A DNA stretch of 64,000 nt. Source: Luteibacter mycovicinus. GTDB lineage: Bacteria; Pseudomonadota; Gammaproteobacteria; Xanthomonadales; Rhodanobacteraceae. Below, piece by piece: positions 43,164 to 52,334 of this stretch; within the stretch, counting starts at the first letter, position 1; each line of letters opens with the position of its first letter. The DNA lies in NCBI RefSeq assembly GCF_000745235.1, contig NZ_JQNL01000001.1, forward strand, positions 868,001 through 932,000, read 5' to 3'. The translations under genes were made by a program, and so were the position numbers. Below the pieces are notes generated by a model. The model had not been told where the DNA came from. It searched no databases and saw only the letters and a program-made list of their open reading frames with translations.

Positions 43164-44422
43164 ACACCGCCGCACACGCACCGGTAGCGCGCACCCTCAA
43201 ACGCGTCGTCGTCACCGGTTTCGGTGGCATCACGCCGCTGGGCCACGACTGGCATGCCATCGAGGCGCGGCTTCGCGGTTTCCACAATGCCGTTCGCCGC
43301 ATGGGCGAATGGGATTATTTCGACGCGCTCAACGGTCGTCTGGGTTGCCCGGTCGATGACTTCGCGATGCCCGTGCACTGGTCGCGCAAGCACGTGCGCT
43401 CGATGGGCCGCGTGGCCCAGCTGGCCGTCGCCGCCAGCGAGCGCGCACTGATCGACGCGGGACTGATCAACGATCCCTCCATCACCGACGGCCGCATGGG
43501 TGTGGCGTATGGCTCGTCGGGCGGCAGCATCGCGCCGGCCAAGACCATCGGGCGCATGCTCGAGACCGGTTCGATGCAGGGCGTCACCGCGACCAGCTAC
43601 ATCCAGATGATGGCGCACACCACCGCGGTCAACGTGGGCGTGTTCTTCGGCCTGCGCGGTCGCATCATCACCACCTCCAGCGCATGCACCTCCGGCAGCC
43701 AGGCCATCGGCTACGGTTACGAGGCGATCCAGCAGGGCAAGCAGACGCTGATGCTCTGTGGCGGTGCCGAGGAACTCTCCGGCCCCGGGGCGGCGGTGTT
43801 CGACACCCTGTTCGCGACGAGCACGCGCAACGATTCACCCGAACTCACGCCTCGCCCGTTCGATGCCAAGCGCGACGGCCTGGTGGTCGGTGAAGGTGCG
43901 ACGACGCTGATCCTCGAAGAATACGAACACGCGATGGCTCGCGGCGCGACGATCTACGCCGAGGTGGTCGGCTTCGGCACCAATTCCGACGGCCAGCACA
44001 TCACGCAGCCCACGCGCGAAACGATGGCCGCCGCCATGCGCATGGCACTGGCCGATGCGGGCCTCACGCCCGACGCGATCGGCTACGTCAGCGCGCACGG
44101 CACCGCCACCGATCGCGGCGACGTGGCCGAAACCCATGCCACCGCCGACGTGCTGGGCGGCGGCGTGCCGATCAGCTCGATGAAGAGCTATGTCGGCCAC
44201 ACGCTCGGCGCGTGCGGCGCGCTCGAATCCTGGTGGGCGATCGAGATGATGCGTCGCGGCTGGTTCGCGCCGACCATCAATCTCGACACCCCGGACCCCG
44301 AGTGCGCGGCGCTCGATTTCGTCACGGGCCAGGGTCGCGAGATCCGCACGGGTTACGTGATGAACAACAACTTTGCCTTCGGCGGCATCAACACCTCGCT
44401 GATCTTCAGGGCGGTCGATTGA
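43160..44422 (+). CDS. beta-ketoacyl-ACP synthase (FabF-like)
   Basis: A 420-aa ketosynthase with a complete Cys-His-His triad: Cys176 in TSSACTSGSQ, His in SAHGTATDRGD and His in KSYVGHTLGACGALE. It condenses malonyl-ACP with the acyl chain. FabF-like length and motifs indicate chain elongation. ATG 43160 overlaps the MMPL stop (ATGA). The frame continues far upstream inside the exporter gene, but that part is not a domain. It is one of three ketosynthases in the operon. Confidence 0.9.
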   Translation: MNTAAHAPVARTLKRVVVTGFGGITPLGHDWHAIEARLRGFHNAVRRMGEWDYFDALNGRLGCPVDDFAMPVHWSRKHVRSMGRVAQLAVAASERALIDAGLINDPSITDGRMGVAYGSSGGSIAPAKTIGRMLETGSMQGVTATSYIQMMAHTTAVNVGVFFGLRGRIITTSSACTSGSQAIGYGYEAIQQGKQTLMLCGGAEELSGPGAAVFDTLFATSTRNDSPELTPRPFDAKRDGLVVGEGATTLILEEYEHAMARGATIYAEVVGFGTNSDGQHITQPTRETMAAAMRMALADAGLTPDAIGYVSAHGTATDRGDVAETHATADVLGGGVPISSMKSYVGHTLGACGALESWWAIEMMRRGWFAPTINLDTPDPECAALDFVTGQGREIRTGYVMNNNFAFGGINTSLIFRAVD

Positions 44423-45648
44423 TGAGACGCGTCGTCGTCACCGGCATGGGCGCGGTGTCCTGTCTGGGACCGGACCGTCGCGCGCTGTTCGACGGGTTGC
44501 GCGCGCAGCGCGCGGGTTTCCGCGAGATGCCCGACTTCGCGACGCTGGGCATGCGCTGTCGGGTGGGCGCGCCGGCGGATATCGCCGCGCTGGAACCACC
44601 GCACCGCAAGCTGCGTCGTTATCTGCCGCAAGCGGCCGAGTACGCGTGGCATGCGGCGCGCGAAGCCCTTGCCGAAGCCGGCCTCGACGAGGACCGGCTG
44701 CGCGAACGCGATGTCGGTATCGTCATGGGCGGCTCCGCCGCGCTGAGCGAATACGAAGCCGGTCTCGACATGTTCCACGCGCGCGGCATCTCGCGTCTGT
44801 CGCCCTTCATCGTTCCGCGCAGCATGGGCAGCGCGGTCGCGGCAACCCTCACGCACGCGTTCGGGTTCGGCGGTCGTGCCTTTACCGTCAGCTCGGCGTG
44901 CACCAGCGCCACGCATGCGATCGGCCAGGCGATGGAGTTGATTCAGCTGGGCCGGCAGGACGTCGTCATCTGCGGTGGCGCGGAAGAACTGCACGACAAA
45001 GCCGCGATGTGCTTCGACGTCATGAATGCGCTGTCGACGACGAGTGCTCCGGGCGAGCGCGTGTCCGCCCCTTACGAGGCCGACCGCGACGGCATCCTGC
45101 TGGGTGGTGGCGCGGGTGTACTCGTGCTCGAATCGCTGGAGCATGCGCAGGCGCGTGGCGCCACGATCCTCGCCGAAATGGCGGGCTACGGTGCCGCCTC
45201 CGATCCTGACGGGATGATCAGCCCGGAGGCCGGTGGCATGGCCGAGGCCATGCACCAGGCCATCGACCTGGCGGGAACGATCCCCGACTACATCAACACC
45301 CATGCCTGTGCCACGATCCAGGGCGACCTCGCCGAATGGCACGCGCTGTGCCGCGTGTTCGGCGACCGCGGGTTCGCCGTGCCGTGGATGTCCTCGATCA
45401 AGGGGCTGATCGGGCACGCGCCGGCCGCGGCCGGTGCGCTCGACACGATCGCGGGCATCGCGATGATGGAGGCCGGCGTGTTGCTGGGCGGCGCTCCCGT
45501 GCGCGAACTCGACGAGGCCTTCGCCGACGCGCCCCTGATCGAAGGAGAGCGCCCCGCGCGCATCGGCAGCTTCCTGTCGAACACGTTCGGCTTCGGCGGC
45601 AGCTGTGCGGCGCTGGTCGTGCGCCGGTTCGACGGGGCTGGCGCATGA
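44422..45648 (+). CDS. divergent beta-ketoacyl-ACP synthase (FabB/FabF-like)
   Basis: A 408-aa ketosynthase with Cys160 in SSACTSATH and a His in GLIGHAPAAAGALD. The first His motif is unusual: INTHACATIQGD replaces the common HGTxTxxGD, with Gly to Ala and Thr to Cys. The Lys before the second His motif (SSIKG) is kept. It is probably active but on an atypical substrate or at a specific cycle. The ATG shares one base with the preceding stop. Confidence 0.85.
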   Translation: MRRVVVTGMGAVSCLGPDRRALFDGLRAQRAGFREMPDFATLGMRCRVGAPADIAALEPPHRKLRRYLPQAAEYAWHAAREALAEAGLDEDRLRERDVGIVMGGSAALSEYEAGLDMFHARGISRLSPFIVPRSMGSAVAATLTHAFGFGGRAFTVSSACTSATHAIGQAMELIQLGRQDVVICGGAEELHDKAAMCFDVMNALSTTSAPGERVSAPYEADRDGILLGGGAGVLVLESLEHAQARGATILAEMAGYGAASDPDGMISPEAGGMAEAMHQAIDLAGTIPDYINTHACATIQGDLAEWHALCRVFGDRGFAVPWMSSIKGLIGHAPAAAGALDTIAGIAMMEAGVLLGGAPVRELDEAFADAPLIEGERPARIGSFLSNTFGFGGSCAALVVRRFDGAGA

Positions 45649-46379
45649 TCTCCCTGCGCATCGACGACTGGCGCGCGTGGGCGCCCGGCATCGAGGACGC
45701 CGATGCGTGGGCGCACTGGGCCTCGGCCCCGCATGTGCCCGCCGATACGGGCCAGCAGCCCGCCTGCGATTTCGTGCCGCCGATGCAGCGCCGGCGACTC
45801 AGCCGCCTTGCGCGCATCGTCATGCACACCGCGTGGCCGTTATGCGCCGAGGACGAGCAGCTGCCCTTCGTCTACGCCTCGCGGCACGGCGAAACCACGC
45901 ATACCTTCGCCATGCTCGAGGAGATCGGCCGCGACGCCCCCCTGTCACCGACCCGCTTCGGACTTTCCGTCCACAACGCGATCGCCGGGCAGTGGTCGAT
46001 CCTGCGCGGCCAGCGCGACGAATCCGTCGCCATCGCGGGTGAGGGCGATACCTTCGAGCACGCCATGGTGGAAGCCGCGGCGCTGCTCGATGACGGTGCC
46101 CCGACGGTCATCGTCGTCGTCGCGGAGGAGCGGCCGCCGGTCGCTTACGACGGCTGGATCGACGACGTGCCGTTCTCATACGCCGTCGCGTTGCGCGTGT
46201 CCCGGGCGGGTATGCCCGGGGACGGCGCGCGCTGGCAGCTGTCCCTGCGCGGCAACATCGACGCGACCGCGCCAGTGGACGGCCAGCATGCCCTGCGCTT
46301 TATCCGTGCGCTGCACCATGGCGCTTCCCTCGACCACCCGTGGAAGACACGACGATGGACCTGGCAGCCCATAGCGTGA
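45645..46379 (+). CDS. ketosynthase N-terminal-domain protein, probable chain-length partner
   Basis: A 244-aa protein of the beta-ketoacyl synthase N-terminal-like family found in aryl-polyene loci. It contains FVYASRHGETTHTFAMLEEI and SPTRFGLSVHNAIAGQWSI but no catalytic Cys in an ACT/ACS context and no C-terminal ketosynthase half. In characterised loci a protein of this kind pairs with an active ketosynthase as a chain-length factor; that role is inferred here. It overlaps its upstream neighbour by ATGA and the downstream gene by 25 bases. Confidence 0.72.
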   Translation: MISLRIDDWRAWAPGIEDADAWAHWASAPHVPADTGQQPACDFVPPMQRRRLSRLARIVMHTAWPLCAEDEQLPFVYASRHGETTHTFAMLEEIGRDAPLSPTRFGLSVHNAIAGQWSILRGQRDESVAIAGEGDTFEHAMVEAAALLDDGAPTVIVVVAEERPPVAYDGWIDDVPFSYAVALRVSRAGMPGDGARWQLSLRGNIDATAPVDGQHALRFIRALHHGASLDHPWKTRRWTWQPIA

Positions 46380-47143
46380 AACGACGCCGCGACGCCTGGG
46401 CCTGGCGCTTCATCGGCACCGCGCTCAGCTTCGCGTTGTTCGGCATCGGCGGCCTCCTGCTCCGCGGGATCGTCCTGCCCGTGGTTCTGCGCTGGCCCGG
46501 CGAAGCATCGGTGCGACGCCGTCGTGCGCGGCGTACCGTCGGCCGCGCCTTCTGGCTCCACTCGCGGTTCATGTGCCGCATGGGCGTCGTCGATTTGCAC
46601 TTCGAGGGCTGCGAGCGGCTGGGGAAGCCCGGCCAGATGATCGTCGCCAACCATCCATCGCTGATCGACGTCGTGTATCTGCTCGGTCACGTGCCCGACG
46701 CCAACTGCATCGTGAAACACAGCTTGTGGAAGAATCCGTACATGCGCGGACCGGTGACGGTTGCCCAGTACATCAGCAACGACGGCAGCGCCGAGATGCT
46801 GGAAAGGGCGGCGGGCGTGTTGCGTGAGGGCCAGACGCTTATCGTCTTTCCCGAGGGCACGCGTACCACGCCCGGGCAGGATCCGGTCTTCCATCGCGGC
46901 GCGGCGGCCATCGCCGTACGTGGCGCGCGGATCGTCACGCCCGTCTACATCACCGTCGAGCCGACCACGCTGACCAAGGCGGATCGCTGGTATCACGTGC
47001 CGGACCGGCGCGTGCACGTGCGTATACGCGTCGGTGACGACCTCGATGTGCGAGCCTTCAGCGAAGACACCCCGGCGCCGATAGCCTCGCGCCGTCTCAA
47101 CGAACACCTCCACAGCCTCTACGCCAGGGAACGGAAGCCATGA
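46355..47143 (+). CDS. 1-acyl-glycerol-3-phosphate acyltransferase-like enzyme (PlsC-type)
   Basis: A 262-aa membrane-associated acyltransferase. An N-terminal helix (ALSFALFGIGGLLLRGIVLPVVL) precedes the PlsC motifs NHPSLIDVVYLL (motif I, NHxxxxD) and VFPEGTRT (motif III). It may transfer the polyene or a fatty acyl chain to the lipid anchor. ATG 46355 has GGAAG eight bases upstream and is preferred over the GTG at 46340. The operon also encodes a second acyltransferase of a different family. Confidence 0.85.
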   Translation: MDLAAHSVKRRRDAWAWRFIGTALSFALFGIGGLLLRGIVLPVVLRWPGEASVRRRRARRTVGRAFWLHSRFMCRMGVVDLHFEGCERLGKPGQMIVANHPSLIDVVYLLGHVPDANCIVKHSLWKNPYMRGPVTVAQYISNDGSAEMLERAAGVLREGQTLIVFPEGTRTTPGQDPVFHRGAAAIAVRGARIVTPVYITVEPTTLTKADRWYHVPDRRVHVRIRVGDDLDVRAFSEDTPAPIASRRLNEHLHSLYARERKP

Positions 47144-47409
47144 ACGACCTGGAGCGGGATATCGCCCGCCTCATCATCGAGACACTCGCACTCGATCACC
47201 TGACGGTGGACGACATCGCAGCGGACCAGCCCCTGTTCGGGCAAGGGCTCGGCCTGGATTCCGTCGATGCGCTCGAACTCGCACTCGCCCTGCAGACCCG
47301 ATATGGACTGAAGATCGCCTCGGATTCGCGCGATGCACGCCGACATTTCGAAACGGTCCACCGTCTGGCCCTCTACGTCAAAGCGAACGGCGAGTCATGC
47401 GTAAACTGA
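47140..47409 (+). CDS. second acyl carrier protein
   Basis: An 89-aa ACP with attachment Ser41 in GLGLDSVDALELALAL. It differs from the ACP at 39144 and probably serves another stage, such as starter loading or elongation. It overlaps the upstream acyltransferase by ATGA and the downstream chimeric gene by 13 bases, so translation is coupled. Confidence 0.87.
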   Translation: MNDLERDIARLIIETLALDHLTVDDIAADQPLFGQGLGLDSVDALELALALQTRYGLKIASDSRDARRHFETVHRLALYVKANGESCVN

Positions 47410-48569
47410 GCGACATGGTGCTGGTCATCGTCGGCATCCTCTTTCCGTTCATCGTCTATTTCGGCATGGACCACGTGTCCACACCGGTATTCGGCCTGAT
47501 CCTGGGCGGCTTGTGGCTGATCCGCGCGCCTGCGCTCCTGCGTCAGCCCGGCGGCGGATGGATGCTCGGCATCACGCTGATCTATTGCACCGTCCTCGCC
47601 TTCGGAGGCGAAGAGCGCCTGCTGCGCTGGTACCCGAGCCTGATCTGCGCGCTGCTCTTCGGCGCGTTCGGCCTCAGCCTGAAGTTCGGGCCGCCGATGA
47701 TCGAGCGGATCGCGCGCGTCACCGAGCCCGACCTGCCTCCGGTGGCTGTCGCGTATACACGCAAGGTCACCTCGGTGTGGGTGGGTTTTTTCTTTCTCAA
47801 TGGCACCGCCTCCGCGCTGCTGGCGGGATGGGCGCCGCTGTCGTGGTGGACCTTCTACAACGGCATCCTGGCTTACTCGGTCATGGGCGTGCTTTTCCTC
47901 GGCGAGTGGATCCTGCGCCAGCGTCTGCGTCGGCGGATCAACAAGGCGCCCATGGACGCCGCCGCCTCACGGCTGCGTTCCCATCCCTGGGTTGCCGGTG
48001 CGGCGGGTGGCTACGCCGGCAAGAAGGGCCCGGGCATGGTTGTCGCGCTGAGTGCCGCGGGCCGCACCGCCCTGCTTCGCCACGGACGCACCGGCCTGCT
48101 CAACGAGCTGGGCCAACAGGCCGCCGGCGACGACGCCCTGTCGACGCCGCTGGTCTGGCGTTTCGTCGCCGACTTGCCGGGCACGCAGCACATCGACGAC
48201 GCACTGCGGGCCGGGCTTCCGACGGAGCCCGTCGTGCTCGGCGAGCATCGTGACGATGAGGGCGTGGTCATCGATCTGGAGCTTCCGCTCGATCTGGCCT
48301 GCTTCGCCGAGCACTTTCCCGAGGCGCCGGTCGTGCCGGGCGTGCTGCAGGTCGGCTGGGCATTGTCTTTCGCCGCTGTTCGTCTGGGTACGCCGACGAC
48401 GTGTCGTGGCATGGATGCACTGAAGTTCCAGCGCCTGCTTCGGCCGGGCGACCGGCCACAACTGCTGCTCCGCCACGATAAGGAGCGCGGTCGCCTGCAG
48501 TTCGCGTATCGCATGAACGGGGAGCCCGTCTCATCCGCGTATCTGCGCCTGGACGGCGCGCATGTCTGA
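47397..48569 (+). CDS. chimera: COG4648-type membrane domain - acyl-ligase C-terminal relic - ApeI-like dehydratase
   Basis: A 390-aa protein with three parts. Residues 1-182 are a polytopic membrane domain like the COG4648 proteins of aryl-polyene loci (FGPPMIERIARV, YTRKVTSVWVGFFFLNG). Residues about 191-275 look like the end of an AMP-forming acyl ligase: SHPWVAGAA, VVALSAAGRTALLRHGRTGLL and LVWRFVADLPG, but the expected Gly-Lys catalytic loop after the last block is absent. Residues about 278-390 are a hotdog dehydratase with HFPEAPVVPGVLQV (His306). The AMP-binding core is missing. An in-frame deletion that fused two genes is inferred; a lineage-wide fusion is the alternative. Confidence 0.7.
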   Translation: MRKLSDMVLVIVGILFPFIVYFGMDHVSTPVFGLILGGLWLIRAPALLRQPGGGWMLGITLIYCTVLAFGGEERLLRWYPSLICALLFGAFGLSLKFGPPMIERIARVTEPDLPPVAVAYTRKVTSVWVGFFFLNGTASALLAGWAPLSWWTFYNGILAYSVMGVLFLGEWILRQRLRRRINKAPMDAAASRLRSHPWVAGAAGGYAGKKGPGMVVALSAAGRTALLRHGRTGLLNELGQQAAGDDALSTPLVWRFVADLPGTQHIDDALRAGLPTEPVVLGEHRDDEGVVIDLELPLDLACFAEHFPEAPVVPGVLQVGWALSFAAVRLGTPTTCRGMDALKFQRLLRPGDRPQLLLRHDKERGRLQFAYRMNGEPVSSAYLRLDGAHV

Positions 48570-49515
48570 TTCCGCTGCCAGCGGACACTGGACCGCGCAG
48601 AAGGAACGCGGCAGTTTCCTCGGCCTCAAGCTCACCGCGATCGCGGTGCGCCTGCTGGGTCGTGGCCTCGCCACGCCGGTCATCTGGCTGGTGGTGCTTT
48701 ATTTCTACGTGACGGGGCGAACCACGCGACGCAACGTGGCCGACTACCAGCGGCGCCTCGCCGCCTGGAGCGGTCGTACGGATCTCTTCCCGCGTCGACG
48801 CGCGGCCTTCGCACAGTACCGTGCTTTCGGCGACTGCATGCTCGACCGTTTCGACGTCTGGCGCGGCAAGCTCCGCCTGTCATCCGTGGACATGGACGAT
48901 CCGGACGGCGTACGCAACGCGCTGATCGGCGGCGGGCGCGGCCAGATCCTCATCTGCACCCATCTGGGCAACCTCGACGTGTGCCGCGCCATGGCCGAGA
49001 TCGGAGAGGGCGTGGCGCTCAACGTGCTGATGTACCTGCCCAACGCGGCGCACTTCAACCGGCTGCTCGGTGAGTCCGGCGATCGGCGACTGCGGCTGAT
49101 GCATGTGGGCGACCTGGACACCGCCACCATGATGGATCTGTCGCAACGGCTGGATCGCGGTGAGTGGATCGCCATCGCCGGCGACCGCGTGCCCCCACAC
49201 GGTGCCCGCACGGTCGAGGCCGATTTCCTCGGCGCGCCAGCCCGCTTCCCTCAGGGCCCGTGGCTGATGGCCGCCATGCTGCGCTGCCCGGTCAACGTGG
49301 TCTGCTGTCTCAAGCACGGCTCGCGTTATCGCATTCATCTGCGTCGCTTCGAGGATGCCGCCGCCTGGGATCGTGCCCGCCGCGCCGGCCTCATTCAGGA
49401 GGCGGTCGCGCGCTATGCCGACTGGCTGGCCGCCCGTTGCCTCGACGCTCCGCTTCAATGGTTCAATTTTCACCCGTACTGGCAAGGTACGAACGGAGCT
49501 CCCCATGCGCGCTAA
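48562..49515 (+). CDS. lipid A-type lysophospholipid acyltransferase (LPLAT)
   Basis: A 317-aa membrane-anchored acyltransferase of the LpxL/HtrB-like family. After an N-terminal hydrophobic helix (LATPVIWLVVLYFYVTG) come the catalytic CTHLGNLDVCR motif (HxxxxD) and the GEWIAIAGDRVPPHG block. In aryl-polyene loci this enzyme is proposed to join the polyene to its lipid. It overlaps the chimeric gene by 8 bases and the thioesterase by 11. Confidence 0.82.
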   Translation: MSDSAASGHWTAQKERGSFLGLKLTAIAVRLLGRGLATPVIWLVVLYFYVTGRTTRRNVADYQRRLAAWSGRTDLFPRRRAAFAQYRAFGDCMLDRFDVWRGKLRLSSVDMDDPDGVRNALIGGGRGQILICTHLGNLDVCRAMAEIGEGVALNVLMYLPNAAHFNRLLGESGDRRLRLMHVGDLDTATMMDLSQRLDRGEWIAIAGDRVPPHGARTVEADFLGAPARFPQGPWLMAAMLRCPVNVVCCLKHGSRYRIHLRRFEDAAAWDRARRAGLIQEAVARYADWLAARCLDAPLQWFNFHPYWQGTNGAPHAR

Positions 49516-49945
49516 CGGTGTGCTCGCGACCGAGATCGAGGTCATCGTGCCCTTTTTCGACGTCGATTCGATGGAAGTGGTCTGGCACGGCCACTACGTG
49601 AAGTACCTCGAGGTGGCGCGCTGCGCCCTGCTCGACGACGTCGGCCACAATTACGTGCGCATGAAGGAAACAGGCTTCGCCTGGCCCATCATCGACCTCC
49701 AGCTGCGCTACGCGCAGGCCGCACGCTTCGGCCAGAAGCTCACCGTGCGCGCCGACCTGATCGAGTGGCAGAACCGGCTCAAGATCCACTACACGCTCAG
49801 CGACGCCATCACCGGCGCACGGCTCACACGCGCCAGCACCATCCAGGTCGCGGTCAGCGTCCCCGATGGCGAAATGCAGCTCGTCTCGCCCCGAGTCTTC
49901 ACCGACGACGTCGAACGCCGGCTGGCCCGCACGTCGTCACCCTGA
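49505..49945 (+). CDS. acyl-ACP/CoA thioesterase, 4-hydroxybenzoyl-CoA thioesterase family
   Basis: A 146-aa hotdog-fold thioesterase. The catalytic region is FFDVDSMEVVWHGHYVKYLEVAR, the Asp being the usual acid of the YbgC/FadM class. It may release or edit acyl chains from an ACP. ATG 49505 overlaps the acyltransferase stop. A related thioesterase is a standard part of aryl-polyene operons. Confidence 0.84.
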   Translation: MRANGVLATEIEVIVPFFDVDSMEVVWHGHYVKYLEVARCALLDDVGHNYVRMKETGFAWPIIDLQLRYAQAARFGQKLTVRADLIEWQNRLKIHYTLSDAITGARLTRASTIQVAVSVPDGEMQLVSPRVFTDDVERRLARTSSP

Positions 49946-49963
49946 TCGAATGGAATGCCTGTC

Positions 49964-50686
49964 ATGAAATACGCCAGCGCCACGTACGTCGAAGAAACCC
50001 GGATCGGTTTCGTCTTCCTGCGCACCCATACCTGGCAGCACCACGTGCTGCGTGTCGCCATCAACGACCACAAGCGCCTGATCGGTGAGCCGCTGCCGCA
50101 AGGCGGCACACTGCTCGACGTCGGCTGCGGCCAGGGGCGCTCGTTCCGATATCTGCGCGACGCGTTCCGCCCGGCGCGCATGCTGGGCCTCGACGCCGAC
50201 CCGCACAGCATCGAGCTGTCGAGGGCGGAGGCCCGACGCGAAGACATCGACGTCACGCTGATGGTCGCCGACTGCGCGCGCATCGATCTGCCCGACGCCA
50301 GCGTGGACGTGCTGTTCTGTCATCAGACATTTCATCACCTGGTGGAGCAGGAACGCGCCCTCGATGAATTCTGGCGCGTACTGAAGCCCGGCGGTCTGCT
50401 GCTGTTCGCGGAGTCGACCAAGGCGTACATCGATACGTGGGTGATTCGCTGGTTCTTCCGCCACCCGATGCACGTGCAGAAAACCGCCGACGAATACCTT
50501 GCGATGATCCGCGGGCGCGGCTTCCGCTTCGAGCCGCGCAACGTCTCTCTGCCGTATCTGTGGTGGAGCCGGTCGAAGGACTTCGGCCTGCTGGAGCGCT
50601 GGGGTATCAGGAATCCGCCACCGCCGGGCAAGCGCGAGGAAACGCTGGTCAACGTGGCCGCGTGGAAGCCGCTCGACGCCGTATGA
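49964..50686 (+). CDS. SAM-dependent methyltransferase of the pigment operon
   Basis: A 240-aa class I methyltransferase with motif I LLDVGCGQGRSFRYL, acidic strand-2 end LGLDADPHSIEL and LKPGGLLLFAEST. It is likely to methylate the aryl head group or another site on the pigment; the target is inferred from position. ATG 49964 has GGAA eight bases upstream; ATG 49955 is an alternative. ATGA overlap joins it to the next ketosynthase. Confidence 0.8.
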   Translation: MKYASATYVEETRIGFVFLRTHTWQHHVLRVAINDHKRLIGEPLPQGGTLLDVGCGQGRSFRYLRDAFRPARMLGLDADPHSIELSRAEARREDIDVTLMVADCARIDLPDASVDVLFCHQTFHHLVEQERALDEFWRVLKPGGLLLFAESTKAYIDTWVIRWFFRHPMHVQKTADEYLAMIRGRGFRFEPRNVSLPYLWWSRSKDFGLLERWGIRNPPPPGKREETLVNVAAWKPLDAV

Positions 50687-51861
50687 AGACCTATCTCAAC
50701 GCACTGGGCGTGACCTGCTCGCTGGGCGCGGGCAAGGCCGCCGTCGCGGAGGCGCTGTTTGCCGGAGACACGCGCGGGTTGCGCGATATCGATGGCTGGG
50801 CGCCCGGCCGGACGCTTCCCCTCGGCGAGGTCGTCGATCCTCTGCCGTCGATGCCGCAGGGCATGGGAGCGCGTGACACGCGCAACAATCGCCTTCTGCT
50901 GCTCGCCGCACAGGAAATCGAAACCGAACTGAGTGACGCGATCGCCCGCTATGGTGCCGACCGCGTGGGCGTCGTGATCGGCACCAGTACCACGGGAATC
51001 GAGGAGGCGACCGGCCATATCGCCACCCGCACGCAGACCGGCACGTGGCCGGACGCTTACCGTTATTCCGATCAGGAACTGGGCGCACCCGCGGCCTTTC
51101 TCGCCGAATGGCTCGGCATCGCCGGTCCCGCCTACGGCATTTCGACGGCATGTACGTCAGGCGCCCGCGCGCTGCTCAGCGCGCGACGCCTGTTGCGCCT
51201 CGGCCTGTGCGACGCCGTGATCTGCGGCGGTGCCGACACGCTGTGCCGTCTGGCGACGCACGGCTTCCATGCGCTCGAAGCCACCGACGGACAGCGTTGC
51301 GTGCCCTTCTCGCTTTCACGGCGCGGTATCAACATCGGTGAGGCCGCCGCGCTGTTTCTCATGACCCGGGACGCCGCCGAGGTCGAATTCGTCGGCGGTG
51401 GCGCTAGCTCGGATGCATACCACATGTCCTCACCGGCACCTGACGGCCGTGGCGCGGCCGAAGCGATGCGTCGCGCGCTCGCGTCGGCCGGGATCGAGGC
51501 GAGCGCCATCGATTACGTCAACCTGCACGGCACGGCGACGGAACATAACGACGCGATGGAGAGCCACGCCGTCGCGCATACCTTCGCGCGGCCGGTTCCG
51601 TGTTCCTCGACCAAAGCCCTGACTGGCCACACGCTCGGCGCGGCCGGCGCCCTGGAAGCCGCCTTCTGCTGGCTGGCGCTGACCGATGCGGGACGCCGGC
51701 TGCCACCGCACGTATGGGATGGCGGGACGGATCCCGCCCTGCCCCCGTTGCATTTCACAACGGTCGGTGACCGGTCGCCAGCGGGCACACGTCACCTGAT
51801 GAGCAACTCCTTCGCGTTCGGCGGTAACAACGCGAGCCTGATCCTGGCGGACGCGACATGA
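50683..51861 (+). CDS. beta-ketoacyl-ACP synthase (FabB-like, ApeO type)
   Basis: A 392-aa ketosynthase with Cys157 in STACTSGAR, His in NLHGTATEHND and His in KALTGHTLGAAGALEA, a full triad. It resembles the elongating ketosynthase encoded next to the dehydratase and reductase in aryl-polyene loci. The 45645 protein may be its chain-length partner. The gene overlaps both neighbours by ATGA. Confidence 0.9.
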   Translation: MKTYLNALGVTCSLGAGKAAVAEALFAGDTRGLRDIDGWAPGRTLPLGEVVDPLPSMPQGMGARDTRNNRLLLLAAQEIETELSDAIARYGADRVGVVIGTSTTGIEEATGHIATRTQTGTWPDAYRYSDQELGAPAAFLAEWLGIAGPAYGISTACTSGARALLSARRLLRLGLCDAVICGGADTLCRLATHGFHALEATDGQRCVPFSLSRRGINIGEAAALFLMTRDAAEVEFVGGGASSDAYHMSSPAPDGRGAAEAMRRALASAGIEASAIDYVNLHGTATEHNDAMESHAVAHTFARPVPCSSTKALTGHTLGAAGALEAAFCWLALTDAGRRLPPHVWDGGTDPALPPLHFTTVGDRSPAGTRHLMSNSFAFGGNNASLILADAT

Positions 51862-52334
51862 CGATCTGGCCTGTCGAAACCCTGCTGCCGCATGCCGGTC
51901 GCATGATTCTGCTCGACCGTGTCGTGGAATGGGATGCCGATCGTGTCGTCTGCGAACGTCTCGTCCGACGCGGCGATGCCTTTGTCGAAGCGACCGGTCT
52001 CCCCGCGTGGGCGGGCGTCGAGTTGATGGCCCAGACCATCGCCGCGTGGAACGGCTGCCAGGTGCTGACGGCGGGCGGTCAGGTCAGGCCCGGCTTTCTC
52101 CTGGGCACACGGGCCTACCGCGCGGATGTCGATACGTTCGCGACCGGGGCACTGCTGCGCATCGAAGCCGTACGCCACTTTCATGATGAGGAAGGCATGG
52201 GTGCGTTCGCCTGCCGTATCGACGCGGAAGGTCTGCATGCCGAGGCACGCCTGACCGTGTTCAGCCCGCCGGACCCGACACCCTTTCTCGACCCTCGCCA
52301 CAATCGTCTCGACTCCAGAGGTACTCCACCATGA
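51858..52334 (+). CDS. 3-hydroxyacyl-ACP dehydratase (hotdog, ApeP type)
   Basis: A 158-aa hotdog dehydratase. LLPHAGRMILLDRVVEWD at the N-terminus and LPAWAGVELMAQTIAAWNG in the middle match the aryl-polyene dehydratases; the acidic Glu lies in GVELMAQ. It dehydrates 3-hydroxyacyl-ACP to give the conjugated double bonds. The other dehydratase is the C-terminal part of the 47397 chimera, and the two may form a heterodimer as reported for ApeI and ApeP. It overlaps both neighbours by ATGA. Confidence 0.85.
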   Translation: MTIWPVETLLPHAGRMILLDRVVEWDADRVVCERLVRRGDAFVEATGLPAWAGVELMAQTIAAWNGCQVLTAGGQVRPGFLLGTRAYRADVDTFATGALLRIEAVRHFHDEEGMGAFACRIDAEGLHAEARLTVFSPPDPTPFLDPRHNRLDSRGTPP

